Part shown: piece after piece, positions 6,370 through 13,170 of the stretch
Layout of the letters: each line of letters starts with the position of its first letter
Numbering within the stretch: the stretch's first letter is position 1
NCBI GenBank assembly: GCA_946478675.1
Contig: CAMLEF010000048.1
Location: forward strand, 1-18,324
Direction: 5' to 3'
Length of the DNA: 18,324 nucleotides
From: an uncultured Flavobacteriales bacterium
GTDB taxonomy: Bacteria; Bacteroidota; Bacteroidia; Palsa-965
Position numbers and translations under genes: made by a program
Notes under the pieces: model-generated
The model's database searches: none
Seen by the model: the letters and a program-made list of their open reading frames with translations, nothing else
What the model was told of the DNA's origin: nothing

Positions 6370-8278
6370 AATCTTCCGCCAGTACGATGATCTTGTCTTC
6401 CGGTGCGAAGGTGATCTTTTTCGCTTTGTTCGGGTTGACGGTAACACCGTAAGCTTTATCCGGGCTATTCGAATGCGCCTGGATACGGAAACCGATCGCC
6501 GTTTCGTTGCGCTGTGCAGCCGCTTCGATGACGGTGTAAAAATCCATCGGCTTGCCGGTGACGACGTAATCTTTTACCGGCTTGAGATAGATCTCGGAGC
6601 CTTCGGCGCGGAACAGGTCTTTGAACACGAGCTCGAGGCGTTTGTTTTCCGAGATCTGCGAGAGCAGCAGGCTGATGAGCTTGTCGCTCACGATGAAGTC
6701 GTCGGCCTTTGCAACTTCCGCCAGCGCGCGGTTGCGGATGTCGCGCATCTCGCTGACGATGCCGAAGTCTTTGCCGGATTGCTCGCTCACATTGCGTAAG
6801 TGGAGCAGCGTGATGAGCACCTGTGCATCGGCTTCCTGCACTTCCATGTGATTGTAGCAAAGCAGGATGATGTGGTTGAACGACGGGATATCGAGCGATT
6901 CGATGACCGCGCGTTCCGTGATATTCGCGTGACGGTACGTCAGCTTCTGGCGCTGCAGCTCGGGCATGAGCATTGCCGCATCTCCTTCGGAAGCTTCGTC
7001 TTCGCTTACGATCACGATCTCCGATCCGGGTGCCACGTAATTGTCGAGCTCACGAACGATAGCCGGTCCTTTTTCGTTCCAGCCGAGGATCAGCGTGCGC
7101 TCTTTGCCGGCCGGCGTGCGGTCGCCGATGCTGATGACGCTCTTGTCGGGAGCAGGCACTGCAGATTTTCCGAGGATCAGTGATTCGTCGTCTTCCGTGA
7201 TCGCGATGATCTGGTCGCCGCCTTCGATCTTCGTATCCATCGGCGGGTTGAGGTGTACGGTGCCGTCTTTGCGCATGAAGCCCATTACCGCAGAATCTTC
7301 GTAAGCGGAGATGACTTCGCGGTAGGTTTTCCCGGTGAGACCTTTCTCTTCGTTAAAGTAGATCTCGGCGCCGTCGAAGTCCATCAGCTCGGTGTATACG
7401 ACGCTGAGGCCGGACTGGCGGCAGGTTTGTGCCGTAACGCGCGCGATGAGATCGGAAGAAAGCACGAGCGCGGCTTCGTCACCACCGACGAGCTGTGCGG
7501 CTTCGATGTTTTTCTCGTCGCGGAGCTCGGCAACAATATGGTAAGGATCTTTTTTGCGACGCGGGTTGTTGGTGATCGCGAGGATCGATTTGATGACGTA
7601 GGTGTCGGGCTGGCCGGCATCTTCCGGGGAAAGCACGATGACGGATTTCGCTTCGTGCGGGCTGGCCACTTCGAGATCGTCGAGGTCGAGCGGGCTGCCG
7701 GTGCGGCAGATCACCTTGGTGTTTTTGGTGCTGGGGAATTTCGCTTTGATCTCGTCTTCCATTTCCACCTTGTCTTTATCGGCGAGGATGACGATGCGCG
7801 GGCTGCGTTTGTTTTCATTGGCGATGAGCAGCTCGGAGATGATCGTAAAGATCTTCGGCGACCAGCCCAGGATGAGCGTGTGGTTGGTCTCGAGCACTTT
7901 CGAGCGGCCCTTGCGGAGGTTTTCGATCACGCCTTCGAGGCCGGAGGTGATGGTACCGATGAGCGTCGACACGATGAAGATACCGCCGATGGTCACGAGC
8001 AGCATCACAATACGAAGCGCCCAGTCGGCGTCGTCGGCCATGTTACCGGCGTCGAACGTGCGCATGAGGCTTTTCCAGGCGGCTTCCACATAGCCCCAGT
8101 GCTCGACTTCCTCGCCGGAAACGGAAGGGATTTGAAAGAAGAAGATGACGGCTGCGGCCAGGCAAACGATAACGATCGAGACGACAGCGAGCCAGCCGAT
8201 GATGGCAATGGGCCCTTTGGCGATCGTGTTTTCAAAGGCGTAGCGAAGCCTTTGTCCTAAGGTGGGTTTGGTTGACAT
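6368..8278 (-). CDS. CASTOR/POLLUX-type ion channel with two RCK (TrkA-like) regions
   Basis: A 636-aa inner-membrane channel subunit. A first helix (about 23-48), a pore loop (about 62-85) and a second helix (about 87-110) form the membrane part. The pore contains DAGN (76-79) followed by a helix leading into ENLRKGRSKVLETNHTLILGWS (120-140). This string, with IANE and VILADKDKVEMEDEI, closely resembles the plant CASTOR/POLLUX/DMI1 nuclear-envelope channels as I remember them, where ADAGN lies in the selectivity filter. Two cytoplasmic RCK-like halves follow, each opening with a TLILGW motif (about 134-139 and 395-400), with RCK_C-like segments (GAEIYFNEEKGLTGKTYREV; GSEIYLKPVKDYVVTGKPMDF). 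Ligand-gated transport of a cation such as potassium or calcium is the expected role; ion and ligand cannot be read from sequence. It stands alone, with no ABC or Trk membrane partner. Confidence 0.88.
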   Translation of the reverse strand: MSTKPTLGQRLRYAFENTIAKGPIAIIGWLAVVSIVIVCLAAAVIFFFQIPSVSGEEVEHWGYVEAAWKSLMRTFDAGNMADDADWALRIVMLLVTIGGIFIVSTLIGTITSGLEGVIENLRKGRSKVLETNHTLILGWSPKIFTIISELLIANENKRSPRIVILADKDKVEMEDEIKAKFPSTKNTKVICRTGSPLDLDDLEVASPHEAKSVIVLSPEDAGQPDTYVIKSILAITNNPRRKKDPYHIVAELRDEKNIEAAQLVGGDEAALVLSSDLIARVTAQTCRQSGLSVVYTELMDFDGAEIYFNEEKGLTGKTYREVISAYEDSAVMGFMRKDGTVHLNPPMDTKIEGGDQIIAITEDDESLILGKSAVPAPDKSVISIGDRTPAGKERTLILGWNEKGPAIVRELDNYVAPGSEIVIVSEDEASEGDAAMLMPELQRQKLTYRHANITERAVIESLDIPSFNHIILLCYNHMEVQEADAQVLITLLHLRNVSEQSGKDFGIVSEMRDIRNRALAEVAKADDFIVSDKLISLLLSQISENKRLELVFKDLFRAEGSEIYLKPVKDYVVTGKPMDFYTVIEAAAQRNETAIGFRIQAHSNSPDKAYGVTVNPNKAKKITFAPEDKIIVLAED

Positions 8279-8317
8279 AGATAGTGGTGGTAGAAGAGGT
8301 TTTTTTATTGCCGGCGA

Positions 8318-8325
8318 CGAAGGTA
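8318..8325 (-). promoter_or_regulatory. Possible -7 box (TACCTTCG) for the channel gene
   Basis: On the minus strand TACCTTCG lies 39 nt before the channel start and differs by one base from the Bacteroidota -7 consensus TAnnTTTG. No convincing -33 TTTG was found at the expected distance, so this is only a candidate. Confidence 0.3.
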
Positions 8326-8406
8326 GGATAATTCATCTAACCGGGGATTCATGCCCAGAATTGAGGCTTTCATACATTAGAAATGAAGGGTCGTCACAAA
8401 AAACGA

Positions 8407-8436
8407 AAAAGCACCTTGGGTTAGAGGTGCTTTTTG
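8407..8436. terminator. Terminator hairpin, symmetric A/T flanks
   Basis: Arms aaaaagcacct (8407-8417) and aggtgcttttt (8426-8436) are perfect 11-bp complements with an 8-nt loop. Read on the minus strand the hairpin continues into TTTTTCGTTTTTT, so it fits an intrinsic terminator for the small secreted-protein gene (8578-8871), insulating the channel gene. It could also work on the plus strand, where no gene ends nearby. Confidence 0.75.
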
Positions 8437-8498
8437 GGACATTGGAAGTTTATTTTGGTCGGTAAATATTTCTAAAAATAGTAACCTGAACTTTATTG

Positions 8499-8529
8499 AT
8501 TTTTAATTTATATTTTTTAAATTAAAAAT
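8499..8529. repeat. A/T-only 12-bp inverted repeat
   Basis: Arms atttttaattta (8499-8510) and its perfect complement (8518-8529) enclose a 7-nt loop in a very AT-rich gap (8461-8577). The lack of G or C in the stem argues against a terminator. It lies near the left edge of the AT-rich block. Apart from this and the terminator at 8407-8436, the gap 8279-8577 shows no gene. Confidence 0.6.
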
Positions 8530-8577
8530 TTGTATTCTATATGGTGATTTTATTATAAGCCGGTGTAAACAGAAATT

Positions 8578-8871
8578 TTATGCATTCACGTCCTCGTAAC
8601 CGAGAATTGTACAGTCTTGAATGTGGATAATGAAGTCTCTTTTCTCCGCAGTTGTTACGTAGATATCAGAAGTTTCTCCGATAGGAGTAATGGTTTGCAC
8701 ATGGAAGCCATATCCGAGCATATATTGGTATACCTCGTCGGCGCTGACACCGTAGTAATATCCTGAACCAGAGTATTTTGAATTGTCGGTATCCATTGCA
8801 GGAGTCGCAGCGATCATAGGGGAAATCGCAAAAAGGAACGCGGCTGCAAGGAGGAGAGTTCTGTTTTTCAT
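8578..8871 (-). CDS. Small secreted protein of unknown function
   Basis: A 97-aa protein that I do not recognise. Residues 1-21 form a clear Sec signal peptide (MKNRTLLLAAAFLFAISPMIA, then ATPAMD), with no lipobox cysteine. The mature part, about 75 residues, is rich in Tyr and Gly (SKYSGSGYYYG) and then looks like a small alpha/beta fold (SADEVYQYMLGYGFHVQTITPIG; SDIYVTTAEKRDFIIHIQDCTILGYEDVNA). It has one cysteine, so no internal disulphide. Export to the periplasm or outside is expected. The gene is flanked by its own terminator and faces away from the gene at 8994, sharing a 122-bp divergent region with it. It lies within the AT-rich stretch. The signal peptide, in-frame start and terminator make it a likely real gene. 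Confidence 0.72.
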   Translation of the reverse strand: MKNRTLLLAAAFLFAISPMIAATPAMDTDNSKYSGSGYYYGVSADEVYQYMLGYGFHVQTITPIGETSDIYVTTAEKRDFIIHIQDCTILGYEDVNA

Positions 8872-8993
8872 GACAATGTTTTTTAGTTATTTTTAGTCGG
8901 TTGTTTGTGGTAGCAAAATTGGGCCGAATTATTCTTTCGTTTTGAGACAAATTGATCCAATCAAGACATTCGATTGACCATTCCTAACTAAGT

Positions 8994-10541
8994 ATGCAAC
9001 GTCTTCATCAGCTTTTAAATTCACTTAACCCTCAGCAAGTGAAGGTGTTAAGAAATTATTTGACCTCATTTTCCACTCGTGATGGAAACACAAAATATTG
9101 GAAGCTGGCATCTCTGCTATTGAAGAATAAAGAACGCGTCCCTTCTGTTAAAGAATGTTCCGAAAAAATCTACAGAAGTCAACCGGACGGTCGGATTGAA
9201 CAGCTGAAAAACAGAGTTTATGCCAAAGTGCTGGATTCCTTGCTGATCGATATTAATACAAACAGAGATATTTCTGGGGATGTTAATCATCCTGTTCAGA
9301 TTAAGCTCAGAAAAAAAATGTTGCTTTACGATCTTCTGAAGTATACCTCGCTTCGGGAGTCTGTCGGACTTGAAATGATCAAGGATATTGTTGCCCCAGC
9401 CAGGGAACATGAATTGTTTGTAATCCTCCTTGATGCCCTCTACATTCTTAAATGGAATTACGGTTTGAGAAAAGGAGCTGACTTTTTTAATAAGCTGAAT
9501 AAGGAGATTGAGCAGGCGGAAAAATGGAAACGGTATGCTCAACGCGCTCAGGATTTGTATGTCCAACTAGGACAATTTTCAACGTTCAATACCAAGGCCG
9601 ACAAAAACAGACTCATTGAATTTTTAAATTCTTCAATTGCTGAGCTAAAGCAATATTATCTGGAAAGCGGTGTGAAATCGATAGGTTATTTCATGCGAAC
9701 ATTTGAGATGACCAGTTTTCAGTTAAATAAGGAGCCTGAAAAAGCAAAAGAAGCAGCGCTGGCAATTATTGATCTGATGGACGCTAATAAAGTAATTGCT
9801 TTTAAAATCCGCTATGGTGTTTGCTATTCTTATATCGCAGAGTTTGAAGCAGAAATGGGGCATTATGAACAGGCGATAAACTATATTAATAAGGCTCGGC
9901 CTTTTATGGGACAAAGCGTTATTAATACCGCTGTAAGCAAAAGGCTGGAGTTAAATATTTACATTCTTAAGGACGACTTTCATAAAGCGATTGAGATCGC
10001 GGACGACCTTTTAAAAACAAGCCCACAGGTTACAGGTGACTTTCGAAGAGATATAATATTTTATTTTAAAGCCTGCTGCCACTTCATGCTCGGCGAGTAC
10101 CGCGAATGCGCGCGTCTCCTGGGACAGAAATTCCAGCTCACACGCGACAAGCTCGGCTGGGAAGTGAATATCCGCTTCATGCGCATCATGACGCTGGTGG
10201 AGCAGAACAAACCCGACGAAGCGTTCTCGATGGTGCAGAGCCTGCACAAGCACATGGAGCGCTACAAGCAGATCAAAGACCTCAGCGAGCGCGATCATAT
10301 GCTGCTGATGGTTTTCCGCGAGCTGGCGAAAGAAGGATTCGCCTTCCAGCGCCCCACCGATAAAGTGTATCGCTACCTGTTGCTGCTGCTGGAAAAAGGA
10401 AAGCCGCACAGCTGGGAACCGCTCAGCCCGGAGCTCATCCGGATCCACGACTGGATCATCCGGAAGTATGAGCATTTCGTGCCTCCTGCACCAGCGAAAA
10501 AGAAAACGGAACCGAGGGAAAAAGTGAAGGGCAACGCCTAA
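8994..10541 (+). CDS. Helical-repeat (TPR-like) protein with a mid-gene composition break
   Basis: A 515-aa, almost wholly alpha-helical soluble protein without signal peptide. The N-terminal part (LNSLNPQQVKVLRNYLTSF...YWKLASLLLKN...IEQLKNRVYAKVLDSLLIDI) resembles a Bacteroidota family of about 500-aa helical proteins I recall, which carry a KxFxLF-like N-terminal helix and later TPR-like repeats. TPR-like helices are visible at about 268-350 (YSYIAEFEAEMGHYEQAINYINKA; LNIYILKDDFHKAIEIADDLL) and continue into CCHFMLGEYRECARLL and TLVEQNKPDEAFSMVQSL. A Lys/Pro-rich tail ends it. The function is unknown; a scaffold or interaction role is inferred from the fold. Base and codon use change sharply at about 10070 (residue 359): before it Lys is mostly AAA and Arg often AGA, after it CGC, CTC and CTG dominate. 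The frame and the helical-repeat pattern run straight through the junction. Confidence 0.8.
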   Translation: MQRLHQLLNSLNPQQVKVLRNYLTSFSTRDGNTKYWKLASLLLKNKERVPSVKECSEKIYRSQPDGRIEQLKNRVYAKVLDSLLIDINTNRDISGDVNHPVQIKLRKKMLLYDLLKYTSLRESVGLEMIKDIVAPAREHELFVILLDALYILKWNYGLRKGADFFNKLNKEIEQAEKWKRYAQRAQDLYVQLGQFSTFNTKADKNRLIEFLNSSIAELKQYYLESGVKSIGYFMRTFEMTSFQLNKEPEKAKEAALAIIDLMDANKVIAFKIRYGVCYSYIAEFEAEMGHYEQAINYINKARPFMGQSVINTAVSKRLELNIYILKDDFHKAIEIADDLLKTSPQVTGDFRRDIIFYFKACCHFMLGEYRECARLLGQKFQLTRDKLGWEVNIRFMRIMTLVEQNKPDEAFSMVQSLHKHMERYKQIKDLSERDHMLLMVFRELAKEGFAFQRPTDKVYRYLLLLLEKGKPHSWEPLSPELIRIHDWIIRKYEHFVPPAPAKKKTEPREKVKGNA

Positions 10542-10560
10542 CCCCAAAAGCGCTGCCCTT
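10527..10560 (+). terminator. Hairpin spanning the stop codon of the helical-repeat gene
   Basis: Arms aagggcaacgc (10527-10537) and gcgctgccctt (10550-10560) pair over 11 positions with one mismatch, enclosing the TAA at 10539-10541. Only a weak T-run follows, so it may be a terminator or a 3'-end stabilising structure. Confidence 0.4.
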
Positions 10561-10569
10561 CTTAGTATG

Positions 10570-10677
10570 TTCTGCCGGGCGGCAGAACGGTACAAAGGTA
10601 CGGCTACCTTTTCCTGAAAAACAATAGCCCGTAAATTTTTTTTAGATGTTGCTACAGGTGTCGGATGCGACACCTGT
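10570..10677. repeat. Two REP-like hairpins in a convergent gap
   Basis: Hairpin one is gttctgcc-gggc-ggcagaac (about 10570-10589). Hairpin two has arms acaggtgtcg (10654-10663) and cgacacctgt (10668-10677), a perfect 10-bp stem with a GATG loop. Around the second lies a further 9-bp inverted pair, cgtaaattt (10630-10638) with aaatttacg (10704-10712). The genes at 8994 (+) and 10725 (-) converge here, so the elements may block transcription in both directions, although neither is followed by a clean T-run. Confidence 0.7.
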
Positions 10678-10724
10678 GCTGTGTAAATATTGCCCCGCGA
10701 GGGAAATTTACGCCCCGTTTTTCC

Positions 10725-11423
10725 TCAGTCACGGCGTTGCGAGAAACGCAGGATGAAATACAGCAGCTGCGCAATGGAAGCCAGCGTCGCTACGAGGTAC
10801 GTCATGCCTGCCCAGCGCAGCGCGGTTTCGGCTTTCCGGTGTTCCTCACCGTGTGAAAGTCCGCTCTGGTTCATCCAGGCCAACGCGCGCCGGCTTGCGT
10901 CAATTTCAACCGGCAGCGTGATGAGCGTAAACAGCACGATGACCGATTGCGCAACGATGATCGCCAGCAGCGCCTGGTTGTAGAGGTGATACGAAAACGC
11001 AAGGAAGAACATCGCGATGTAAACGAAGTTCATCGCCATCGAAGCGAAGTTGACGAAAGGCACCAGCTTCGTACGCAGGTTGAGCGGACCATAGGCCTGC
11101 GCATGTTGCAACGCGTGACCGGATTCGTGTGCGGCAACGGCGGCGGAAGAAACCGAAACGCCTTCGTATACTTCCGGGCTGAGGTTCACTGTGCGGTCGC
11201 CGGGATTGTAATGGTCGGTGAGGCGGCCGGGCACAGAGGTTACGCGCACGTCGTATATGCCGTTATCGCGCAGCATTTTCTCGGCAACTTCTTTTCCGGA
11301 AAGCCCGGCGCGCAGGGGCACACGGGAATATTCCGAAAACACACGCTTCAGGCGGAACTGGACAAGCAATCCGACCACCATGAAGACAACGACAATCAAT
11401 AAATAAAGCGGGTCGAAAAACAT
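10725..11423 (-). CDS. YugP-family membrane zinc metallopeptidase
   Basis: A 232-aa integral membrane protein of the neutral zinc metallopeptidase family Zn_peptidase_2 (YugP-like). Residues 5-21 form the first membrane helix. The soluble segment contains GLSGKEVAEKML, VTSVPGRLTDHYNPGDRTVNLSPEVY and the HExxH motif HESGH (99-103), giving two zinc ligands and the catalytic Glu100. Membrane helices follow at about 132-145 and 151-170, then LPVEIDASRRAL, whose Glu173 is the likely third zinc ligand, and a last helix at about 207-226. Length and order are as usual for the family. Its substrates are not established; membrane-protein quality control is a reasonable inference. The gene stands alone, converging on the helical-repeat gene, with GTTGGTTAAG-type words directly before its start. 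Confidence 0.9.
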   Translation of the reverse strand: MFFDPLYLLIVVVFMVVGLLVQFRLKRVFSEYSRVPLRAGLSGKEVAEKMLRDNGIYDVRVTSVPGRLTDHYNPGDRTVNLSPEVYEGVSVSSAAVAAHESGHALQHAQAYGPLNLRTKLVPFVNFASMAMNFVYIAMFFLAFSYHLYNQALLAIIVAQSVIVLFTLITLPVEIDASRRALAWMNQSGLSHGEEHRKAETALRWAGMTYLVATLASIAQLLYFILRFSQRRD

Positions 11424-11447
11424 AGTTGGGTTGTTGGTTAAGTTGGT
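11424..11447. repeat. GTTGGTTAAGTTGG-type word repeat
   Basis: The string between the zinc-peptidase start and 11447 consists of GTTGG and GTTAAG words. A closely similar stretch lies at about 13171-13193 and, in inverse orientation, at 13222-13245. It is low-complexity, so relatedness by descent is uncertain. Confidence 0.5.
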
Positions 11448-11571
11448 TACTCAAAGAGTCGATCAAAACCGGATCCTTATTGGGAAAACGGGCGATTATT
11501 AGCAGTTTTTTGCAAAATCTCTGACGGGGTGGCAGAAGTGAGAGTTCGTCAATGAAAGAGTGGCAGTTTGA

Positions 11572-11639
11572 AACCGCAAAGACGCGAAGGGCGCAAAGGT
11601 TTCGCACGGATTCTTTGCGGTCTTTGTGCCTTTGCGGTT
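11572..11639. repeat. CGCAAAG-type 27-bp inverted repeat
   Basis: Arms 11572-11598 (aaccgcaaagacgcgaagg and following gcgcaaag) and 11613-11639 are imperfect complements over 27 positions with a few mismatches. This belongs to a class of CGCAAAGACGCAAAGG words that I recall as dispersed intergenic repeats in many bacterial genomes. It ends 12 nt before the start of the next gene and would form a hairpin in its leader. Confidence 0.8.
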
Positions 11640-11651
11640 ATTTTTGATCGG

Positions 11652-12023
11652 ATGGAAAAGAATAACGACTTCTATAATCCCGGGTTATTTGACGATTTTC
11701 TCGATACGCTGGAGCATAGCTCGTCGGGTATTCTCATGCGTGATGAGGCTTATATCGGCTGGTGCATTTTCGAAGAGTTCGATATCGAAATGACGACCTT
11801 CCTGCATGATGATTCGCTGGATGTTTTGTTGCGCGATGATTTGATTACAAATGAAATCAAAATTCTTGCGCAGGAATTGCGTCATAAAGGTCGTGCACTC
11901 AAGGACGACAACTTGTGGAAACCAGAGTTGGTTCGGACCAATGATCGTTGGAGAGAGTTGTTTTTGCTTTCTGATAAAATACAACTGCTGGTTAAGGTTC
12001 ATCAAGAACAAAAAAACGGATGA
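11652..12023 (+). CDS. Small acidic soluble protein, unknown function
   Basis: A 123-aa protein that I do not recognise. It begins MEKNNDFYNPGLFDDFLDTL and is acidic and mainly helical, with DEAYIGWCIFEEFDIEMTTFLHD, a predicted helix LITNEIKILAQELRHKG, and a C-terminal WRELFLLSDKIQLLVKVHQEQ. No signal peptide or membrane helix is present. The frame is open upstream to 11568, but those 28 codons are a translation of the CGCAAAG inverted repeat, so the ATG at 11652 is the better start. Its TGA overlaps the ATG of the next gene (ATGA at 12020-12023), which indicates translational coupling and a shared function with that membrane protein. Base composition is somewhat less GC-rich than fabG downstream. 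It could be an immunity or regulatory partner, but nothing in the sequence proves this. Confidence 0.7.
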   Translation: MEKNNDFYNPGLFDDFLDTLEHSSSGILMRDEAYIGWCIFEEFDIEMTTFLHDDSLDVLLRDDLITNEIKILAQELRHKGRALKDDNLWKPELVRTNDRWRELFLLSDKIQLLVKVHQEQKNG

Positions 12024-12313
12024 AGAAAAATCGGCTGACAGCAGCAATCGCGTGGAGCTACACACTGATTTATTTTTTTGCCATTTGTTTTTGTCTTTAC
12101 AAGACGAACAGCGAAGGCGGCAATCACAGTCCGTTCTTTGGCACATGGCTCGATGCTTTTTTCGGAATGAGAATCATAATGACTCTTGCGGGAGTGTTGC
12201 CGCTGTTTGTCTGGCTCATTATTTACCGCCAACGAATCCCGTTGTCACTGCTGGTGATCATCGCGTTAGTCTTCTTCTATTATAATTTGGCCTATGTGGT
12301 GCTCAGTGACTGA
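12020..12313 (+). CDS. Small three-helix membrane protein, unknown function
   Basis: A 97-aa membrane protein that I do not recognise. Three hydrophobic helices are visible: about 9-26 (IAWSYTLIYFFAICFCLY), 49-69 (GMRIIMTLAGVLPLFVWLIIY) and 74-94 (PLSLLVIIALVFFYYNLAYVV). The loop between the first two holds TNSEGGNHSPFFGTWLDAFF. There is no cleavable signal peptide; the first helix is probably a signal anchor. Its start overlaps the stop of the preceding gene by four bases, so the two are read from one message and are probably made in fixed proportion. A 130-bp gap with a possible promoter separates it from fabG, so it is probably not part of that unit. Confidence 0.68.
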   Translation: MKKNRLTAAIAWSYTLIYFFAICFCLYKTNSEGGNHSPFFGTWLDAFFGMRIIMTLAGVLPLFVWLIIYRQRIPLSLLVIIALVFFYYNLAYVVLSD

Positions 12314-12412
12314 TAAACCTTCAGTCGAATCCGTATTCAAACCAAGTTGTTAAAGCTTGTTGACACGCATCGCCGCCAGTGAAATATTCCCTTCTACGTC
12401 CTGTGAAAACTG

Positions 12413-12420
12413 TATTTTTA
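12413..12420 (+). promoter_or_regulatory. Possible -7 box (TATTTTTA) for fabG
   Basis: TATTTTTA lies 23 nt before the fabG start and matches the Bacteroidota -7 consensus TAnnTTTG except at the last position. No clear -33 element is seen. Confidence 0.25.
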
Positions 12421-12443
12421 CCCGTCTTCACTAAAACCGCTTT

Positions 12444-13160
12444 ATGAAACTTCTTGAAGGAAAAACCGCCATCGTCACAGGAGCTTCCCGTGGCATCGGG
12501 CGCGGTATCGCTGTTCTTTTTGCGCAGCACGGCGCCAACGTGGCGTTCACCTATCTCTCTTCCGTTGAAAAAGGACAGGCCCTCGAACAGGAGCTCGCTG
12601 CTTTCGGTGTGAAAGCAAAAGGCTATCGCTCCGACGCGGCAGATTTCAAAGCCGCCGATGAGCTCGCCAATGCCGTTGCCGCAGATTTCGGCAGCATCGA
12701 TATCCTCGTCAATAACGCCGGCATCACGCGCGACACGCTTCTCATGCGCAACGCCAACCTCAAATCGGTTTTCAATCTGACCAAAGCGGTGCAGCGCACG
12801 ATGCTCAAGCAGCGCAAAGGTTCCATCATCAATATGAGCTCCGTCGTCGGTGTGCGCGGTAACGCAGGACAAGCCAACTACGCGGCTTCCAAAGCGGGCA
12901 TCATCGGCTTCTCGAAATCGGTGGCGCTCGAGCTCGGCTCCCGCAACATCCGCAGCAACGTCGTCGCTCCCGGTTTCATCGAAACGGAAATGACTGCAGC
13001 GCTCGATCCGAAAGTGGTCGAACAGTGGCGCGAAGGCATTCCGCTGAAACGCGGCGGCACGGCTGAAGATGTCGCCAACGCCTGCCTCTTCCTCGCTTCC
13101 GATATGTCTGCGTACATCACCGGCCAGGTGCTGAACGTATGCGGCGGAATGCTCACCTAA
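12444..13160 (+). CDS. fabG: 3-oxoacyl-ACP reductase (FabG-type SDR) lacking about ten internal residues
   Basis: A short-chain dehydrogenase that reduces 3-oxoacyl-ACP with NADPH in fatty-acid synthesis. The cofactor motif GASRGIG is at 13-19, NNAGITRD at 90-97, the catalytic Ser133 in NMSSVVG, and Tyr146/Lys150 in YAASK; the end GQVLNVCGGMLT is typical of Bacteroidota FabG. At 238 aa it is about ten residues shorter than the usual 248. The gap is visible: family members read LLMR, then about ten residues of the pattern MxEExWDxVI, then NxNLKSVF. Here MR102 is followed directly by NANLKSVF. The loss is in frame. The tetrad Asn of NLKS is kept (Asn105), but the start of the following helix, near the subunit interface, is missing. 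It could be a true variant with altered activity, or a sequence error. A second fabG may exist elsewhere in the genome. Confidence 0.88.
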   Translation: MKLLEGKTAIVTGASRGIGRGIAVLFAQHGANVAFTYLSSVEKGQALEQELAAFGVKAKGYRSDAADFKAADELANAVAADFGSIDILVNNAGITRDTLLMRNANLKSVFNLTKAVQRTMLKQRKGSIINMSSVVGVRGNAGQANYAASKAGIIGFSKSVALELGSRNIRSNVVAPGFIETEMTAALDPKVVEQWREGIPLKRGGTAEDVANACLFLASDMSAYITGQVLNVCGGMLT

Positions 13161-13170
13161 AAGTTTGTTG

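Noticed and set aside
6145..6447. A 100-codon frame encoding RITNRYEYREYE repeats
   Set aside because: It is a translation of the tandem DNA array plus an out-of-frame piece of the channel gene; there is no sign of an independent gene.
7253..8260. Plus-strand open frame opposite the channel gene, and similar ones at 5054-6037, 15620-16471 and 16723-17622
   Set aside because: All mirror clear minus-strand genes and translate to low-information Asp/Arg/Val/His-rich sequence.
10011..10673. A 220-codon minus-strand frame over the end of the helical-repeat gene
   Set aside because: It is antisense to the GC-rich end of that gene and crosses the REP-like hairpins; the sense strand carries the TPR-like pattern.
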